A stretch of 42,220 nt of DNA from Paracoccaceae bacterium (GTDB lineage: Bacteria > Pseudomonadota > Alphaproteobacteria > Rhodobacterales > Rhodobacteraceae), in the NCBI GenBank assembly GCA_030066175.1, contig JASJCC010000005.1, forward strand, positions 1-42,220, written 5' to 3'. A model generated the notes under the pieces. That model was not told the origin of the DNA, ran no database searches, and worked only from the letters and a program-made list of their open reading frames with translations. Below are positions 16,628 through 25,118 of this stretch, piece after piece. The position numbers and the translations under genes were made by a program. Position 1 is the stretch's first letter. The number at the start of each line of letters is the position of its first letter.

Positions 16628-17755
16628 TCAAAGCCGCCTTCGTATGAAACTGGCTAGTCGAGACAAAGCCGTCGAACGTGGGGCTGTTCCCGTGTCTGCT
16701 GCTAATTGACTGAAGTCCTGTGCTGGTTGCTTCTCCGAATAGGGCAGATCGAAACCATACGTTTCTCTCAAGAAATCAATGACTTCATCACTTGGCTTCT
16801 CACCATAGCTACTTGCGACGACCGTTCCAAAGTCTTCAAGATCGATCACACCCTTCGAAGCAATAGCTGCAAGGAAATCTTGTTCACGATTCTCCTCTAC
16901 ATGCACAAAATAATATGCCCAACGCCCGGTACTGTCTTTGGCCTTCAGCTTGTGGATCAGATGGCCCTCACGAGCAAAGTCAGGGACAACTCGACCAAGA
17001 CCATGTTCGCGAACACCGCGCATCGCTTGGGCTGAGGTGGGAGCATCTTGAGCCACTTGAGCTTTCTCAAAGACCACCTCGTTCATAAGCGCAGAGTGAT
17101 CCCATGGCACCTGAGCCCCGCCAGTAACAACGTGGACATCATTTCGAACACGTCGCAACATGATCTCTATAGGCTCGCCGTACTTTCCAATATTTTCACT
17201 GAGCGACGCCGCATAAGGACTATGACGCCCGAGCCCATCTAACGCCACCTGTCCGGGAGACGTAGAAAAAGCGATCAGTGTGTTCGGTGGTGAACTTGGA
17301 AATGCAAGCCCTCTGTATCCACCGCGCACCTGAGAGAAAAATGGGTAGTTCCGACATCCGTCGACAAAGATCATACGGGTATGTTGCACACCAGGAACAA
17401 CCAACTTGCCCTGTAGCCAGGTGAGCGAAACAGCAGACCGCTCAAGCCATTGCACATCCTTTTCTCGCATTGAGACAGGTAGAAGGTAGTTTTCGCCCAT
17501 ATGCTGAATAGCATGTCCAGCATAGTACAATACGATTTCTGCCTTGGAGGGGAGCAGTTTCGCTCTCTCAGCAAACTGAACACAAAGCTCAAGCATTCTT
17601 TCGATATCGGCATCGGGGACAACGAACACATCGTAACCCACCGATTTCAAACTATTTGCGACTAATTCGATGTCATGCACCGGGTTCTTCAGATCGGATA
17701 ATTCGGAGTAATGAGAATTCCCTATGAGTAGAGCGACCCTCTTTGTTTTCTGCAT
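16628..17755 (-). CDS. Caspase-like cysteine protease (peptidase C14 family)
   Basis: Bacterial caspase homologue (orthocaspase/metacaspase-like) of 375 residues. The fold starts with VALLIGNSHYSELSDLKNP and a following DIELVANSLKSVGYDV. The catalytic His is in VLYYAGHA (His81) and the nucleophile in FVDGCRN (Cys134), the classic C14 dyad spacing; FSTSPGQVALDG then resembles the substrate-loop strand. The protease part ends near residue 235. The remaining 140 residues contain a compact segment (about 275-340, YYFVHVEE to ETYGFDL) that I cannot name and a basic tail (FIRRRL). No signal peptide, so cytoplasmic. ATG 17755 is one base after the stop of the upstream DUF4384-like gene; GTG 17764 is possible. 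The codon and base composition is AT-richer than the flanking genes. Bacterial caspases often act in stress, cell-death or phage-defence systems; the role here is unknown. Confidence 0.85.
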   Translation of the reverse strand: MQKTKRVALLIGNSHYSELSDLKNPVHDIELVANSLKSVGYDVFVVPDADIERMLELCVQFAERAKLLPSKAEIVLYYAGHAIQHMGENYLLPVSMREKDVQWLERSAVSLTWLQGKLVVPGVQHTRMIFVDGCRNYPFFSQVRGGYRGLAFPSSPPNTLIAFSTSPGQVALDGLGRHSPYAASLSENIGKYGEPIEIMLRRVRNDVHVVTGGAQVPWDHSALMNEVVFEKAQVAQDAPTSAQAMRGVREHGLGRVVPDFAREGHLIHKLKAKDSTGRWAYYFVHVEENREQDFLAAIASKGVIDLEDFGTVVASSYGEKPSDEVIDFLRETYGFDLPYSEKQPAQDFSQLAADTGTAPRSTALSRLASFIRRRL

Positions 17756-17756
17756 C

Positions 17757-18542
17757 TTACACACTCTCGATCCGATAACGGATCACGTATGCTGCAGCCA
17801 CTTCCTCGGAATACTGAGACAGTGTTTTGGCTATACTGTCATCTCGAATTTCCCGAACCGAGAAATCACGATCGTACACGTGTAAGAGAGCAGACTTAGC
17901 TGGAAAAATCACTATGAATAGATCATTTGGCCCTACCGGCGGACCAACTACAAAGCCTTCTTCACGATCATCCAAGGCGCTGTTTGGAATCGAGATATGG
18001 CCATCTATGCTTTCTTGTTGACACTCACCCCAATGCCGACCCGGGTGCAGCATAACTGTTTGATTGTCAGGATAGGAGTGATTGAAAACAAACAATAAGC
18101 AGTCCTCACCGCATGGAACTAACAAGTCCAGCATTCCTCCAAGCGGCACTATTCTCCTTTCGTTAACCATACCCTCCGCAGGCCTCTGCAGGGCACGCCA
18201 GTTTCTCAATCTGAGAATAGTGTTGTCGACCTTCGCAGGAAGTGAATGCAGCCAGTTGATCAGAGTGTCTCCAACGCCATGCCACGGGCGCTCTCCGAGT
18301 AGAATTTCGTGCTCGGTAGAACCTGGCTTGATGTCGAAACAAGCGAGTAATGCCCTGTGCCTTGCCCCGTTCGACGGAGGACCGTTGTGGAACCATACTG
18401 CCACACGACCCGGTGCCAACGGGTCGAAAACCTCGTTTGTATCCGCAGCGGCTTGTTCCAGCTTCCCAATGAACTCCTTCACCGACCACCCGCGAACCTG
18501 AACCAGATAGCGAAGAAACCTCCCGGACGAAACCTGCGGCAT
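17757..18542 (-). CDS. DUF4384-like protein, possible regulator or partner of the caspase
   Basis: 261 residues from ATG 18542; the 35-residue longer start in the track has no support. The first 70 residues (RFLRYLVQVRGWSVKEFIGKL) are helical and could be a helix-turn-helix or adaptor domain; not certain. Residues about 135-235 (LLVPCGEDCLLFVFNHSYP, later MLHPGRHWG, IPNSALDD, VGPPVGPNDLFIVIF) fit the beta-rich pattern of DUF4384, a domain often found beside or fused to caspase-like peptidases and protein kinases in bacteria. No signal peptide or membrane segment. It is the upstream gene of a two-gene operon; its TAA is one base from the caspase ATG. It is divergent, across 96 bases, from the small exported protein gene. 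A role as sensor or regulator of the protease is inference. Confidence 0.6.
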   Translation of the reverse strand: MPQVSSGRFLRYLVQVRGWSVKEFIGKLEQAAADTNEVFDPLAPGRVAVWFHNGPPSNGARHRALLACFDIKPGSTEHEILLGERPWHGVGDTLINWLHSLPAKVDNTILRLRNWRALQRPAEGMVNERRIVPLGGMLDLLVPCGEDCLLFVFNHSYPDNQTVMLHPGRHWGECQQESIDGHISIPNSALDDREEGFVVGPPVGPNDLFIVIFPAKSALLHVYDRDFSVREIRDDSIAKTLSQYSEEVAAAYVIRYRIESV

Positions 18543-18638
18543 GAGATTCACCGTGCAATTGCGTGCATCAACGTGGCTACGAGAAACGTGCCGAAAACGC
18601 GAGCCTTGAGACACTGCAAATTGCTCAAGGAGGCTATA

Positions 18639-18992
18639 ATGCCGCAATTAAAGTCAATCCTCGCCGCGTGTGCATCTGTGTCAATTGCCTGCGCTCCCCT
18701 ACCTTCATTCGCGCAGAGCTGTGCGCAACTGGAAAGGCAAAAACAGAGCTTAGAGAACGAGAAGTCGCGATTGTACGAAGAGTATCCCGGCACCTTACTG
18801 TCACTTTTCACATGTTTCGCAGTAGCAAATGAAGCAGACGAAACAGAACAAGTGCCAGTCTTTCTCATCTGCGCTGCAGGCGTCTGTCTATTTAGCGGCG
18901 TCGACAACTGCGTGAACATCGGAACACGGGCGTTTAACGCAGAGCGCCGCTCCAACGAAGTTGATCGGTTGATGAGTCGCGAAAGCTGCTAA
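18639..18992 (+). CDS. Small exported cysteine-rich protein, unknown function
   Basis: 117 residues from ATG 18639, chosen because AAGGAGG sits 5 bases upstream; the 211-aa ORF of the track is an unsupported extension. A Sec signal peptide is clear (residues 1-26, ending PSFAQ-S). The mature protein starts with a charged, probably coiled-coil stretch (CAQLERQKQSLENEKSRL), has a hydrophobic middle (VPVFLICAAGVCLF) and six cysteines in all, an even number consistent with disulfides in the periplasm. No family recognised. A strong terminator follows directly. It faces the DUF4384/caspase operon across a 96-base divergent gap, and precedes the 595-aa membrane protein gene on the same strand. Confidence 0.72.
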   Translation: MPQLKSILAACASVSIACAPLPSFAQSCAQLERQKQSLENEKSRLYEEYPGTLLSLFTCFAVANEADETEQVPVFLICAAGVCLFSGVDNCVNIGTRAFNAERRSNEVDRLMSRESC

Positions 18993-19002
18993 CCAAGAAA
19001 GC

Positions 19003-19044
19003 GAGGCGCGCAGGGGGCAATAAACCTGCGCGTCTCTCGTCTTT
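19003..19044 (+). terminator. Intrinsic terminator after the small exported protein gene
   Basis: GAGGCGCGCAGG (19003-19014) pairs with CCTGCGCGTCTC (19025-19036), 12 pairs with one G-U, followed by TCGTCTTTGC. It begins 10 bases after the stop. The rest of the gap up to 19285 holds no recognisable gene; the promoter of the next gene should be in it but no clear boxes were seen. Confidence 0.72.
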
Positions 19045-19285
19045 GCTCAATGGCTTTCTCATCTTTTGCACAGTTCTGTAGCAGACTGCCCAAAAGAGTG
19101 TCATGAAATGATCGCGTGTCACTAACAACAAGGTCAAAACTGAAGCAAGGCCGCACCAAAGTGGATGACCGCTCGTAGAGACGATGCGAGTTTTTGCCTC
19201 AGTTTTCGAAATAGGAGTTCAAACGCTCCATCGACAGGCTAGTATCCGAAAAAGCTTTTCATTCAAAATCGAAGGTTTCACAAAA

Positions 19286-21073
19286 ATGAAAAATTTGCGC
19301 TTAGTGACATGGGCAAGTGCGCTTTTCTTTTCCATTGTGCCTGTGATCGCCATTTCACAGTCCGCACCTTCTCAGTTTGAAGACTGCTCCAACCTCAGCA
19401 GCGATGAAATTCAGACTCATATCTCGGACATTGTTTCGAAAAATATGACTGGTTACCTGCGGGGTACGAATTTCTACCCTCTCGTCTACGACTCCTGGGC
19501 CGCGGTCGACGGAGACCGGAAGTTCTCCGCTATCGTCGACACATATATCGACCGAAAACTGGACGATCGGCAGTCGCTAATGGACTTTTTCAATGTTTTT
19601 CGGGCCAACTACCAGCCCGGTTGGGCCGAGGAGCTCGCAAGAGAAGTCATTGAGGAAATCTTTACTTCCCCGGAGTTCTCGGACCTTTCAGACGAAATCG
19701 GTAAAGAGATCTCGGGACGCATTGAGCAGTCTTCCAATGCTCTACAAGCTACTGAGCAAACCCAGCTTGATATTGCAGAGTGCATGGCGGCTCATCTTGG
19801 CAGCAAATACAATGAGACGATCGCCAGTTTTGCACAACTAGAAGTGCCATCAATCAGCCCTGAAATCCCTGCGGGCGCGGAAGCTTCCGTCATATTCAAC
19901 TTTGCGACCATCATATCAGGTATTCTGCTACTGATCGGCAGGCGTATTATTGCGCGCATTCTCGCTCGCCTATTGGGAAGAATTGCTACAGCGCTAGGTG
20001 CGCGAGTACTTGCCACCTTTACAGGTGTTGGGGGTGTCATTCTCATCATTGTTGACCTAGTGGCAGGAGGCGATGGACCTTACCCCCTGATCAGGGAAGA
20101 ACTCAAAAACACTGCAACGCGTGATCAGATAATAAGGAGCATAGCAGACGCTATTCCTGAACAGGCGCTCGAAGACCTCCCAAAGGAAGTCAGGGATGCG
20201 GCCGCAAGACTTGAAGCTGAGCTCAACCGGTTCAGAGAAAGCAATCGTGTCTTGCTTGATCTGACCGAGAGCGTGGCACCCTTCAATGTATTTGTAGGGA
20301 ACCTGGACCCTGCGGAGGAACTCAACGACCTCATTTCGATCATCCGACCGCTCCAGGCAGATGGGGGCAGTCAGGCAGTTAAAGACGCATTTGATCGTGG
20401 CGAACTACAACGTTACATGTTGATGTCGGACGCTGGAAAACGATTGGCTCAAACCCTGCGGTCGATCCCCAAGGCCGAGGCTTGGATCGAGGCCGTACCA
20501 GGCCACGTCAATCGACTCATGGAAGCTGAGCTGTTCCGCTATCTCGAACCCGACACGCTCCGTGTGACACAGCTTGAACGTCTCCTTGAGATGGACAATG
20601 CTGAAACCATTCAAGAGCTTTCACAGATGCCCGAAGAGGCACTGGATGAACTCCTGGACCTACCAACCGCCACGCTGAACAATTTGGGCGACACGCTGTC
20701 CACGCGTGAGCTTCGTGACCTAGCAGATGTTTTGGGCAACCTCGAAGGCGCGGCGGAGCGTATCGCCTTTGTAAGGACGCTGATCAACGACGGAGGCGCT
20801 CGCGCTTCAGAAATCCTTGGAAACGGTGGCCTTATTCAGGGGATCATTGCGAGTTCTGATCAGGTCGGCGCAATCGAGCTAGTCGAACGGCCCGGGCTTA
20901 GAAGCCTTATGAAGGGTATTTCAATGACGCTCCAAGGCGAGATCGACTGGAGAGTGGTCAGCCAATCAAACGCACTCGTGCGAACAATTCTACTTCTGAT
21001 TGTCGCTTTGGGGATCCTTGCTGGTCTCAAATGGTTCTGGCCTCGCAAGGCGAGGGCATCGAAGGATGCCTGA
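19286..21073 (+). CDS. Large exported membrane-anchored protein, unknown family
   Basis: 595 residues from ATG 19286 (GAAGG ten bases upstream; signal peptide starts there). The track's 34 extra N-terminal residues look non-coding. Residues 1-26 are a signal peptide (ISQS-A). Residues 30-200 are helical and acidic. Two hydrophobic segments (about 203-217 and 238-260) flank an arginine-rich helix (GRRIIARILARLLGRIATALGAR). Residues 265-560 are long amphipathic, acidic helices with repeated short Leu/Glu-rich units (for example EALDELLDLP, TLSTRELRDLADVL). A final membrane helix (565-584) ends in a basic tail (WPRKARASKDA). I recognise no family. It overlaps the YbjQ-like gene by 8 bases, so the two are coupled. 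Placement next to a caspase operon and AT-rich composition suggest one accessory island. Confidence 0.75.
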   Translation: MKNLRLVTWASALFFSIVPVIAISQSAPSQFEDCSNLSSDEIQTHISDIVSKNMTGYLRGTNFYPLVYDSWAAVDGDRKFSAIVDTYIDRKLDDRQSLMDFFNVFRANYQPGWAEELAREVIEEIFTSPEFSDLSDEIGKEISGRIEQSSNALQATEQTQLDIAECMAAHLGSKYNETIASFAQLEVPSISPEIPAGAEASVIFNFATIISGILLLIGRRIIARILARLLGRIATALGARVLATFTGVGGVILIIVDLVAGGDGPYPLIREELKNTATRDQIIRSIADAIPEQALEDLPKEVRDAAARLEAELNRFRESNRVLLDLTESVAPFNVFVGNLDPAEELNDLISIIRPLQADGGSQAVKDAFDRGELQRYMLMSDAGKRLAQTLRSIPKAEAWIEAVPGHVNRLMEAELFRYLEPDTLRVTQLERLLEMDNAETIQELSQMPEEALDELLDLPTATLNNLGDTLSTRELRDLADVLGNLEGAAERIAFVRTLINDGGARASEILGNGGLIQGIIASSDQVGAIELVERPGLRSLMKGISMTLQGEIDWRVVSQSNALVRTILLLIVALGILAGLKWFWPRKARASKDA

Positions 21074-21395
21074 CCCGAATGAGCTTTTGCTTCTGTCCAT
21101 TGAAGCGGTGCCAGCGGATTACGAGCTTGGTGGCATCGTAGTTGTTTCTCACGTGCGCGCAGTAAACATCCTGCGCGACTTTCGAGAAATGCTCACGAAC
21201 GTAACTGGAGGGCATATGAAGCGGTACGAGGCTCTGCTCAAAGAAGCACTGGATGAGGTCGAGAGCCGCTTTCGTTCAGAGCTCATCATACGAGGGTATG
21301 ATGGTGCCGTTGGAGTACGTATTGCACACCCTCAGGTCGTAGGTGGCGGAGCTGAGCTCATTATGTACGGGACAGGAATAAAGCTCAGGCTCTAG
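21066..21395 (+). CDS. YbjQ-like (UPF0145 / PF01906) protein
   Basis: 109 residues from ATG 21066, whose first codons overlap the stop of the preceding gene (ATGCCTGA); CGAGGG lies nine bases before it. The pattern GGIVVVSHVRAVNILRDF, then a GGH turn, a helix MKRYEALLKEALDEVESR and the strand GYDGAVGVRIAH ending MYGTGIKL matches the YbjQ/UPF0145 fold, which forms oligomeric rings and was once called heavy-metal-binding. The family's function is not settled; some members sit with secretion or membrane-stress genes. Here it is the last gene of a two-gene unit with a large membrane protein, and no metal ligands stand out. Confidence 0.68.
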   Translation: MPDPNELLLLSIEAVPADYELGGIVVVSHVRAVNILRDFREMLTNVTGGHMKRYEALLKEALDEVESRFRSELIIRGYDGAVGVRIAHPQVVGGGAELIMYGTGIKLRL

Positions 21396-21681
21396 CCTTG
21401 CGCACAGATACCGTCCAAGGTTCGTTGGGAGGCTGGAGCCAAAAAGGCGTTCGAAAAGGAAAATGAGCCTGATATCTCATAAGTAATACTCAGATTTCCG
21501 CACTCGCTATCTGTCACTGCCACGTAGATGACAAGGTTTATGTTTCTGACAAAAATTGAAACGTTCTGGCGCAGCGCTCAGAGTTCTTCACACGTTGTAA
21601 CTGTCGCTTGTTCTCTCTGGCTGCGTTTACTTTTAGCCCAATTAACCGGCTCTGCCCCGAACATACCTGCCCGCCTTGGGC

Positions 21682-21993
21682 TCAGCGTTTGATCGACCAA
21701 ACCATTGCCGTCTCGTAACCGGCGTTCTCCAACAACTCGATCTTGGAGCGCCATGCGGCCGGACAGACGACAAACGCCGCTTGCACCCCTCTCTTGTCGA
21801 ACGCGGTTTCAGCGGCATGCAGAAGCGCGGCAGCGCCCTCTCCGCCGTTGGCAATCGTTTCCGGATCGGCCAAATCCGGATGGTGATAGTCATCGATGAC
21901 ACCCGTTCCGGTGATGTCATGTGCCGGCGGAAAATGCAGGCGCGACGCAGGTTGCGCGATGACATAGCCGTCAACACTGTCGGATGACCCCAT
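21682..21993 (-). CDS. GNAT-like acetyltransferase, short or N-terminally truncated
   Basis: ATG 21993 (TAGG six bases upstream) gives 103 residues; the track's 22107 start overlaps the ggt stop and adds a sequence without family features. The C-terminal pattern CPAAWRSKIELLENAGYETAMVWSIKR is the beta5-alpha4-beta6/7 end of GNAT acetyltransferases, and GGEGAAALLHAAE could be the acetyl-CoA pyrophosphate loop, but the first GNAT strand and helices are missing. Either a small divergent member or the remains of a gene shortened next to the island border. It lies tail-to-tail with the YbjQ-like gene; the 286-base gap between them holds nothing convincing. Confidence 0.45.
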   Translation of the reverse strand: MGSSDSVDGYVIAQPASRLHFPPAHDITGTGVIDDYHHPDLADPETIANGGEGAAALLHAAETAFDKRGVQAAFVVCPAAWRSKIELLENAGYETAMVWSIKR

Positions 21994-22090
21994 AGCCGAC
22001 CTAGATATCGAGGCCAGATTTGTGCGCACGCCGGATACTGCCGTCGCTCTGCGTTTGATCAATGACTGGTGGTCGCAAAATCCGTTCCGC

Positions 22091-23875
22091 TCACTCCCCC
22101 AACGCAATCCCTTCCCGCCGGGGATCAGCCCCGCCTGTCAGTCCGTCCCGGCCAACCGCAATGGCGTGCAGGCCGGAGTTCAAGCCGCGCACGCTCACCT
22201 TATAGCCCAGCGCCTCCAGCTCCGGTTGCAGCGCCGCAACCGAAGAGCCTTCCTCCAGATCATACGTCCCAAACCGGTTCACCGCGTGGCCCATCGCCAC
22301 CGCCTGCTGCGCGTTCATCCCCCAGTCCAGATGCGCCACAATCGCCTGCGCCACGTAACCGATGATGCGCGACCCTCCCGGCGACCCGATCACCAGCACC
22401 GGCGCGCCGTCCTTCAGCACAATCGTCGGCGACATCGACGAGCGTGGCCGCTTGCCCGGCTCCACCCGGTTGGCAATCGGCACACCCTCGCGATGCGACC
22501 GGAAGGAGAAATCCGTCAGCTCGTTGTTCAGAAGGAACCCGTTGGTCATCAGCCGCGCGCCAAAGCTGTTCTCGATTGTCGTCGTCATCGACAGCGCGTT
22601 GCCATAGCTGTCGACAATCGAGATATGAGAGGTCGAGGGCAGCTCCAGGCTCTCATCATCAGCCCAAAGCATCGCATGATCCCATTCCGGGTTGCCCGGT
22701 GTCACCTTGGGCAGGGCATCGTCGCCCGCCAGCAGCGCGGCGCGCTCATCCAGATAGGCCGGCGCCACCAGCCCCTCGGTCGGCATCGGCACAAAGTCGC
22801 TGTCGGCCATGTAGCGCCCGCGATCCGCAAAGGCCAAACGCGAGGCATCGCCAATCCGACGCCAGGTCTGCGGGTCGTCCACGGCTCCCACCTCATGAGC
22901 ATCCAGCATCCCCAGGATCTGCCCGACGGTCAGAGCCCCGGAGGACGGCGGCCCCATCCCGCAGACTGCATGCTCGCGGAACGGCGCGCAGACGGCGGGC
23001 CGCTCCTTGACCGCGTAGATCGCCAGATCGACCGCGGCCAGCACGCCGGGATTATCTTCCACCCCGCGCACCGTGGTCACGATGTCCTGCGCCAACGTCC
23101 CGCCATAGAACACCTCTGCGCCTTCGTCCGACATCCGCCGCAACACCGCGGCATAGGCCGGGTTGCGCAGGGTGTCGCCCTCGGCCAACGGCTCCCCACC
23201 CGGCAGGAAATACGCCGCCGTCGCCGGGTAGCGCCCGAGCCGCTCCGCGTCCCGCGCCACCGACGCGGCCAGACGCGGCGACACGGCAAACCCGTCCTCG
23301 GCCAACCCAACGGCCGCTTCGAACAGCCCCGACCACGCTGCCGTGCCCCACCGGTCATGCGCCGCCTGCATCAGTGCCGGTGTGCCCGGCACGCCAACGG
23401 ACCGGCCGCCAACAACCGCGTCAAAGAACTTCAAAGGCTCCCCAGCCGCATCCTGAAACAGCCGCGGCGTCGCCGCCAAAGGCGCCGTCTCCCGCCCATC
23501 GAGCGTCGTGATCTCGCCGCTCTCAGCATCGTACCAAACCAGGAACGCCCCACCGCCCAGGCCCGAACTTTGCGGCTCCACCAGCCCCAGCACCGCCTGC
23601 ACCGCCACCATCGCATCCGCCGCCGTCCCGCCAGCGCGCAAGACATCGGCCCCCGCCTGCACCGCATGGGGATGCGCCGCAGCAACCATCCAGTCCGACG
23701 CCACCACCGGCTGACCCGCCGCCTTGGCGTCCAAAGCCGCGGAAATCTCGGGGGACAGAGTGGCAAACCCGGTCTCGCTCGCCGCCTCGGGGGCCACCGC
23801 ATCCGCCGCTTGCTGCGCCGACACGACACCCGACACACAGGCCGCCAGAACCAAGCCCAAACCCCATCTGATCAT
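22091..23875 (-). CDS. ggt: Gamma-glutamyltransferase (glutathione hydrolase)
   Basis: Periplasmic Ntn-hydrolase that cleaves or transfers the gamma-glutamyl group of glutathione. 594 residues, close to the usual 580. A signal peptide covers residues 1-20 (SGVVSAQ). The large subunit opens with MVAAAHPHAVQAGADVLRAGGTAADAMVA, a family hallmark. Autocleavage before the catalytic Thr415 (STSHISIVDSYGNA) would give the small subunit; the oxyanion loop PGKRPRSSMSP and GSPGGSRI follow as expected. It stands alone on the minus strand with a GNAT-like gene after it. Role: glutathione and gamma-glutamyl peptide salvage. Confidence 0.96.
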   Translation of the reverse strand: MIRWGLGLVLAACVSGVVSAQQAADAVAPEAASETGFATLSPEISAALDAKAAGQPVVASDWMVAAAHPHAVQAGADVLRAGGTAADAMVAVQAVLGLVEPQSSGLGGGAFLVWYDAESGEITTLDGRETAPLAATPRLFQDAAGEPLKFFDAVVGGRSVGVPGTPALMQAAHDRWGTAAWSGLFEAAVGLAEDGFAVSPRLAASVARDAERLGRYPATAAYFLPGGEPLAEGDTLRNPAYAAVLRRMSDEGAEVFYGGTLAQDIVTTVRGVEDNPGVLAAVDLAIYAVKERPAVCAPFREHAVCGMGPPSSGALTVGQILGMLDAHEVGAVDDPQTWRRIGDASRLAFADRGRYMADSDFVPMPTEGLVAPAYLDERAALLAGDDALPKVTPGNPEWDHAMLWADDESLELPSTSHISIVDSYGNALSMTTTIENSFGARLMTNGFLLNNELTDFSFRSHREGVPIANRVEPGKRPRSSMSPTIVLKDGAPVLVIGSPGGSRIIGYVAQAIVAHLDWGMNAQQAVAMGHAVNRFGTYDLEEGSSVAALQPELEALGYKVSVRGLNSGLHAIAVGRDGLTGGADPRREGIALGE

Positions 23876-24026
23876 CGCGACCTCCTTTGCCCTAAAGCGC
23901 AGCTATACCACGGCAGACACAGCCCTGTCCCGCCGCCAGCCAAACCTGCAAACCCAAATCAAACGGTCTCACGCCAGCCACAAGTCCCAGAAACCTGCGA
24001 GGCGCCGCAGGCGCCTCACATTTGGA

Positions 24027-25013
24027 TCACAGCATCGCCGGGACAACCTGGTCGGGCGGGCGATGCCCATCGGCAAAGGTCTTCACATTGATGATGACCT
24101 TCTCCCCCATCTCGACGCGGCCCTCCTGCGTGGCCGACCCCATATGCGGCAGCATCACCACGTTGGGCATGTTCATCAGCTCCGGATTGCCCCGCAGCCC
24201 GTGTTCATAGACATCCAGACCCGCCCCCGCCAGTTCCCCCGACTTCAGCATCCGGGTCAGAGCGTTCTCGTCCAACACCTCGCCACGCGACGTATTGATG
24301 ATAATCCCCGTGGGCTTCATCAGCTTCAACCGCCGCGCGTTCAGCAAGTGAAAGGTCGACGGCGTGTGCGGGCAGTTCACGCTGATCACGTCCATCCGCG
24401 CCACCATCTGATCGAGGCTCTCCCAATAGGTCGCCTCCAACGCCTCTTCGATCTCGGGCCGCAAGCGCCGCCGGTTGTGATAGTGGATCTGCATACCAAA
24501 GGCCGCCGCGCGCCGCGCCACCGCCTGGCCGATCCTCCCCATGCCGAGAATCCCCAAACGTTTGCCGCCCAAACGCCCACCCAGGAACGCCGTCGGCGCC
24601 CAGCCGTCCCAGTCGCCCGACTGCATGACGCTCAGCCCCTCCTGGATCCGCCGCGTCACCCCCAGCATCAGCGCCATCACCATGTCAGCGGTGTCTTCGG
24701 TCACCACCCCGGGTGTGTTCGACACCAGAATGCCGCGCGACCGGGCGGTCTCGACGTCGATATGATCGACCCCGGCGCCATAATTCGCAATCAGCTTCAG
24801 CTGCTCACCGGCCTGCCCGATCAGCCCCGCATCGATCTTGTCGGTCAGCGTCGGCACCAGCACATCCGCCGTCTTGACCGCCTCGGTCAGCTGCGCCCGC
24901 GTCATCGGCGTGTCTTCGCTGCGCAGGCTCACGTCGAACAGCTCTTTCAGCCGCGTCTCGACCACTTCGGGCAAGCGTCGCGTCACAACAACACTCAGAC
25001 GTTTTGATGGCAT
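24027..25013 (-). CDS. D-2-hydroxyacid dehydrogenase (glyoxylate/hydroxypyruvate reductase type)
   Basis: NAD(P)H-dependent oxidoreductase reducing 2-keto acids such as glyoxylate or hydroxypyruvate. 328 residues from ATG 25013, where GGGGAGG sits six bases upstream; the 140-residue extension in the track is antisense to the SH3 gene and rejected. The nucleotide domain has GILGMGRIGQAV followed by HNRRR; arginines at this place usually mean NADPH preference. Catalytic residues fit the family: Arg in the ANYGAGVDHID region, Glu further on, and His in LPHMGSAT. NTSRGEVLDE is the usual signature. Divergent from the SH3-domain gene. Glyoxylate reductase is the best guess, but formate- or phosphoglycerate-dehydrogenase-like activities cannot be told apart by eye. 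Confidence 0.9.
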   Translation of the reverse strand: MPSKRLSVVVTRRLPEVVETRLKELFDVSLRSEDTPMTRAQLTEAVKTADVLVPTLTDKIDAGLIGQAGEQLKLIANYGAGVDHIDVETARSRGILVSNTPGVVTEDTADMVMALMLGVTRRIQEGLSVMQSGDWDGWAPTAFLGGRLGGKRLGILGMGRIGQAVARRAAAFGMQIHYHNRRRLRPEIEEALEATYWESLDQMVARMDVISVNCPHTPSTFHLLNARRLKLMKPTGIIINTSRGEVLDENALTRMLKSGELAGAGLDVYEHGLRGNPELMNMPNVVMLPHMGSATQEGRVEMGEKVIINVKTFADGHRPPDQVVPAML

Positions 25014-25118
25014 CCAAAGCCTCCCCTCGCTTCCCAGCAGCGCTGCTTTTTGGCACAGTGTCGCAAGAGCGGACGGGGCACAAGAACCCCGCCGGAAAAA
25101 CTCGGGCAGGACGACGAC

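Noticed and set aside
18635-18640. TATAAT hexamer as a promoter of the small exported gene
   Set aside because: It overlaps the start codon that has the good ribosome site, and no -35 box is at a suitable distance (TTGAGA is 23 bases away).
21396-21460. GGCTC/GAGCC and CCTTG/CAAGG pairs after the YbjQ-like gene as a terminator
   Set aside because: Arms are short with large internal loops and no T-run on the plus strand.
22022-24091. 689-aa plus-strand ORF; its start LINDWW looks like a GNAT motif
   Set aside because: Antisense to gamma-glutamyltransferase with an Arg/His/Pro-rich shadow composition; the LINDWW resemblance is isolated and chance is likely.
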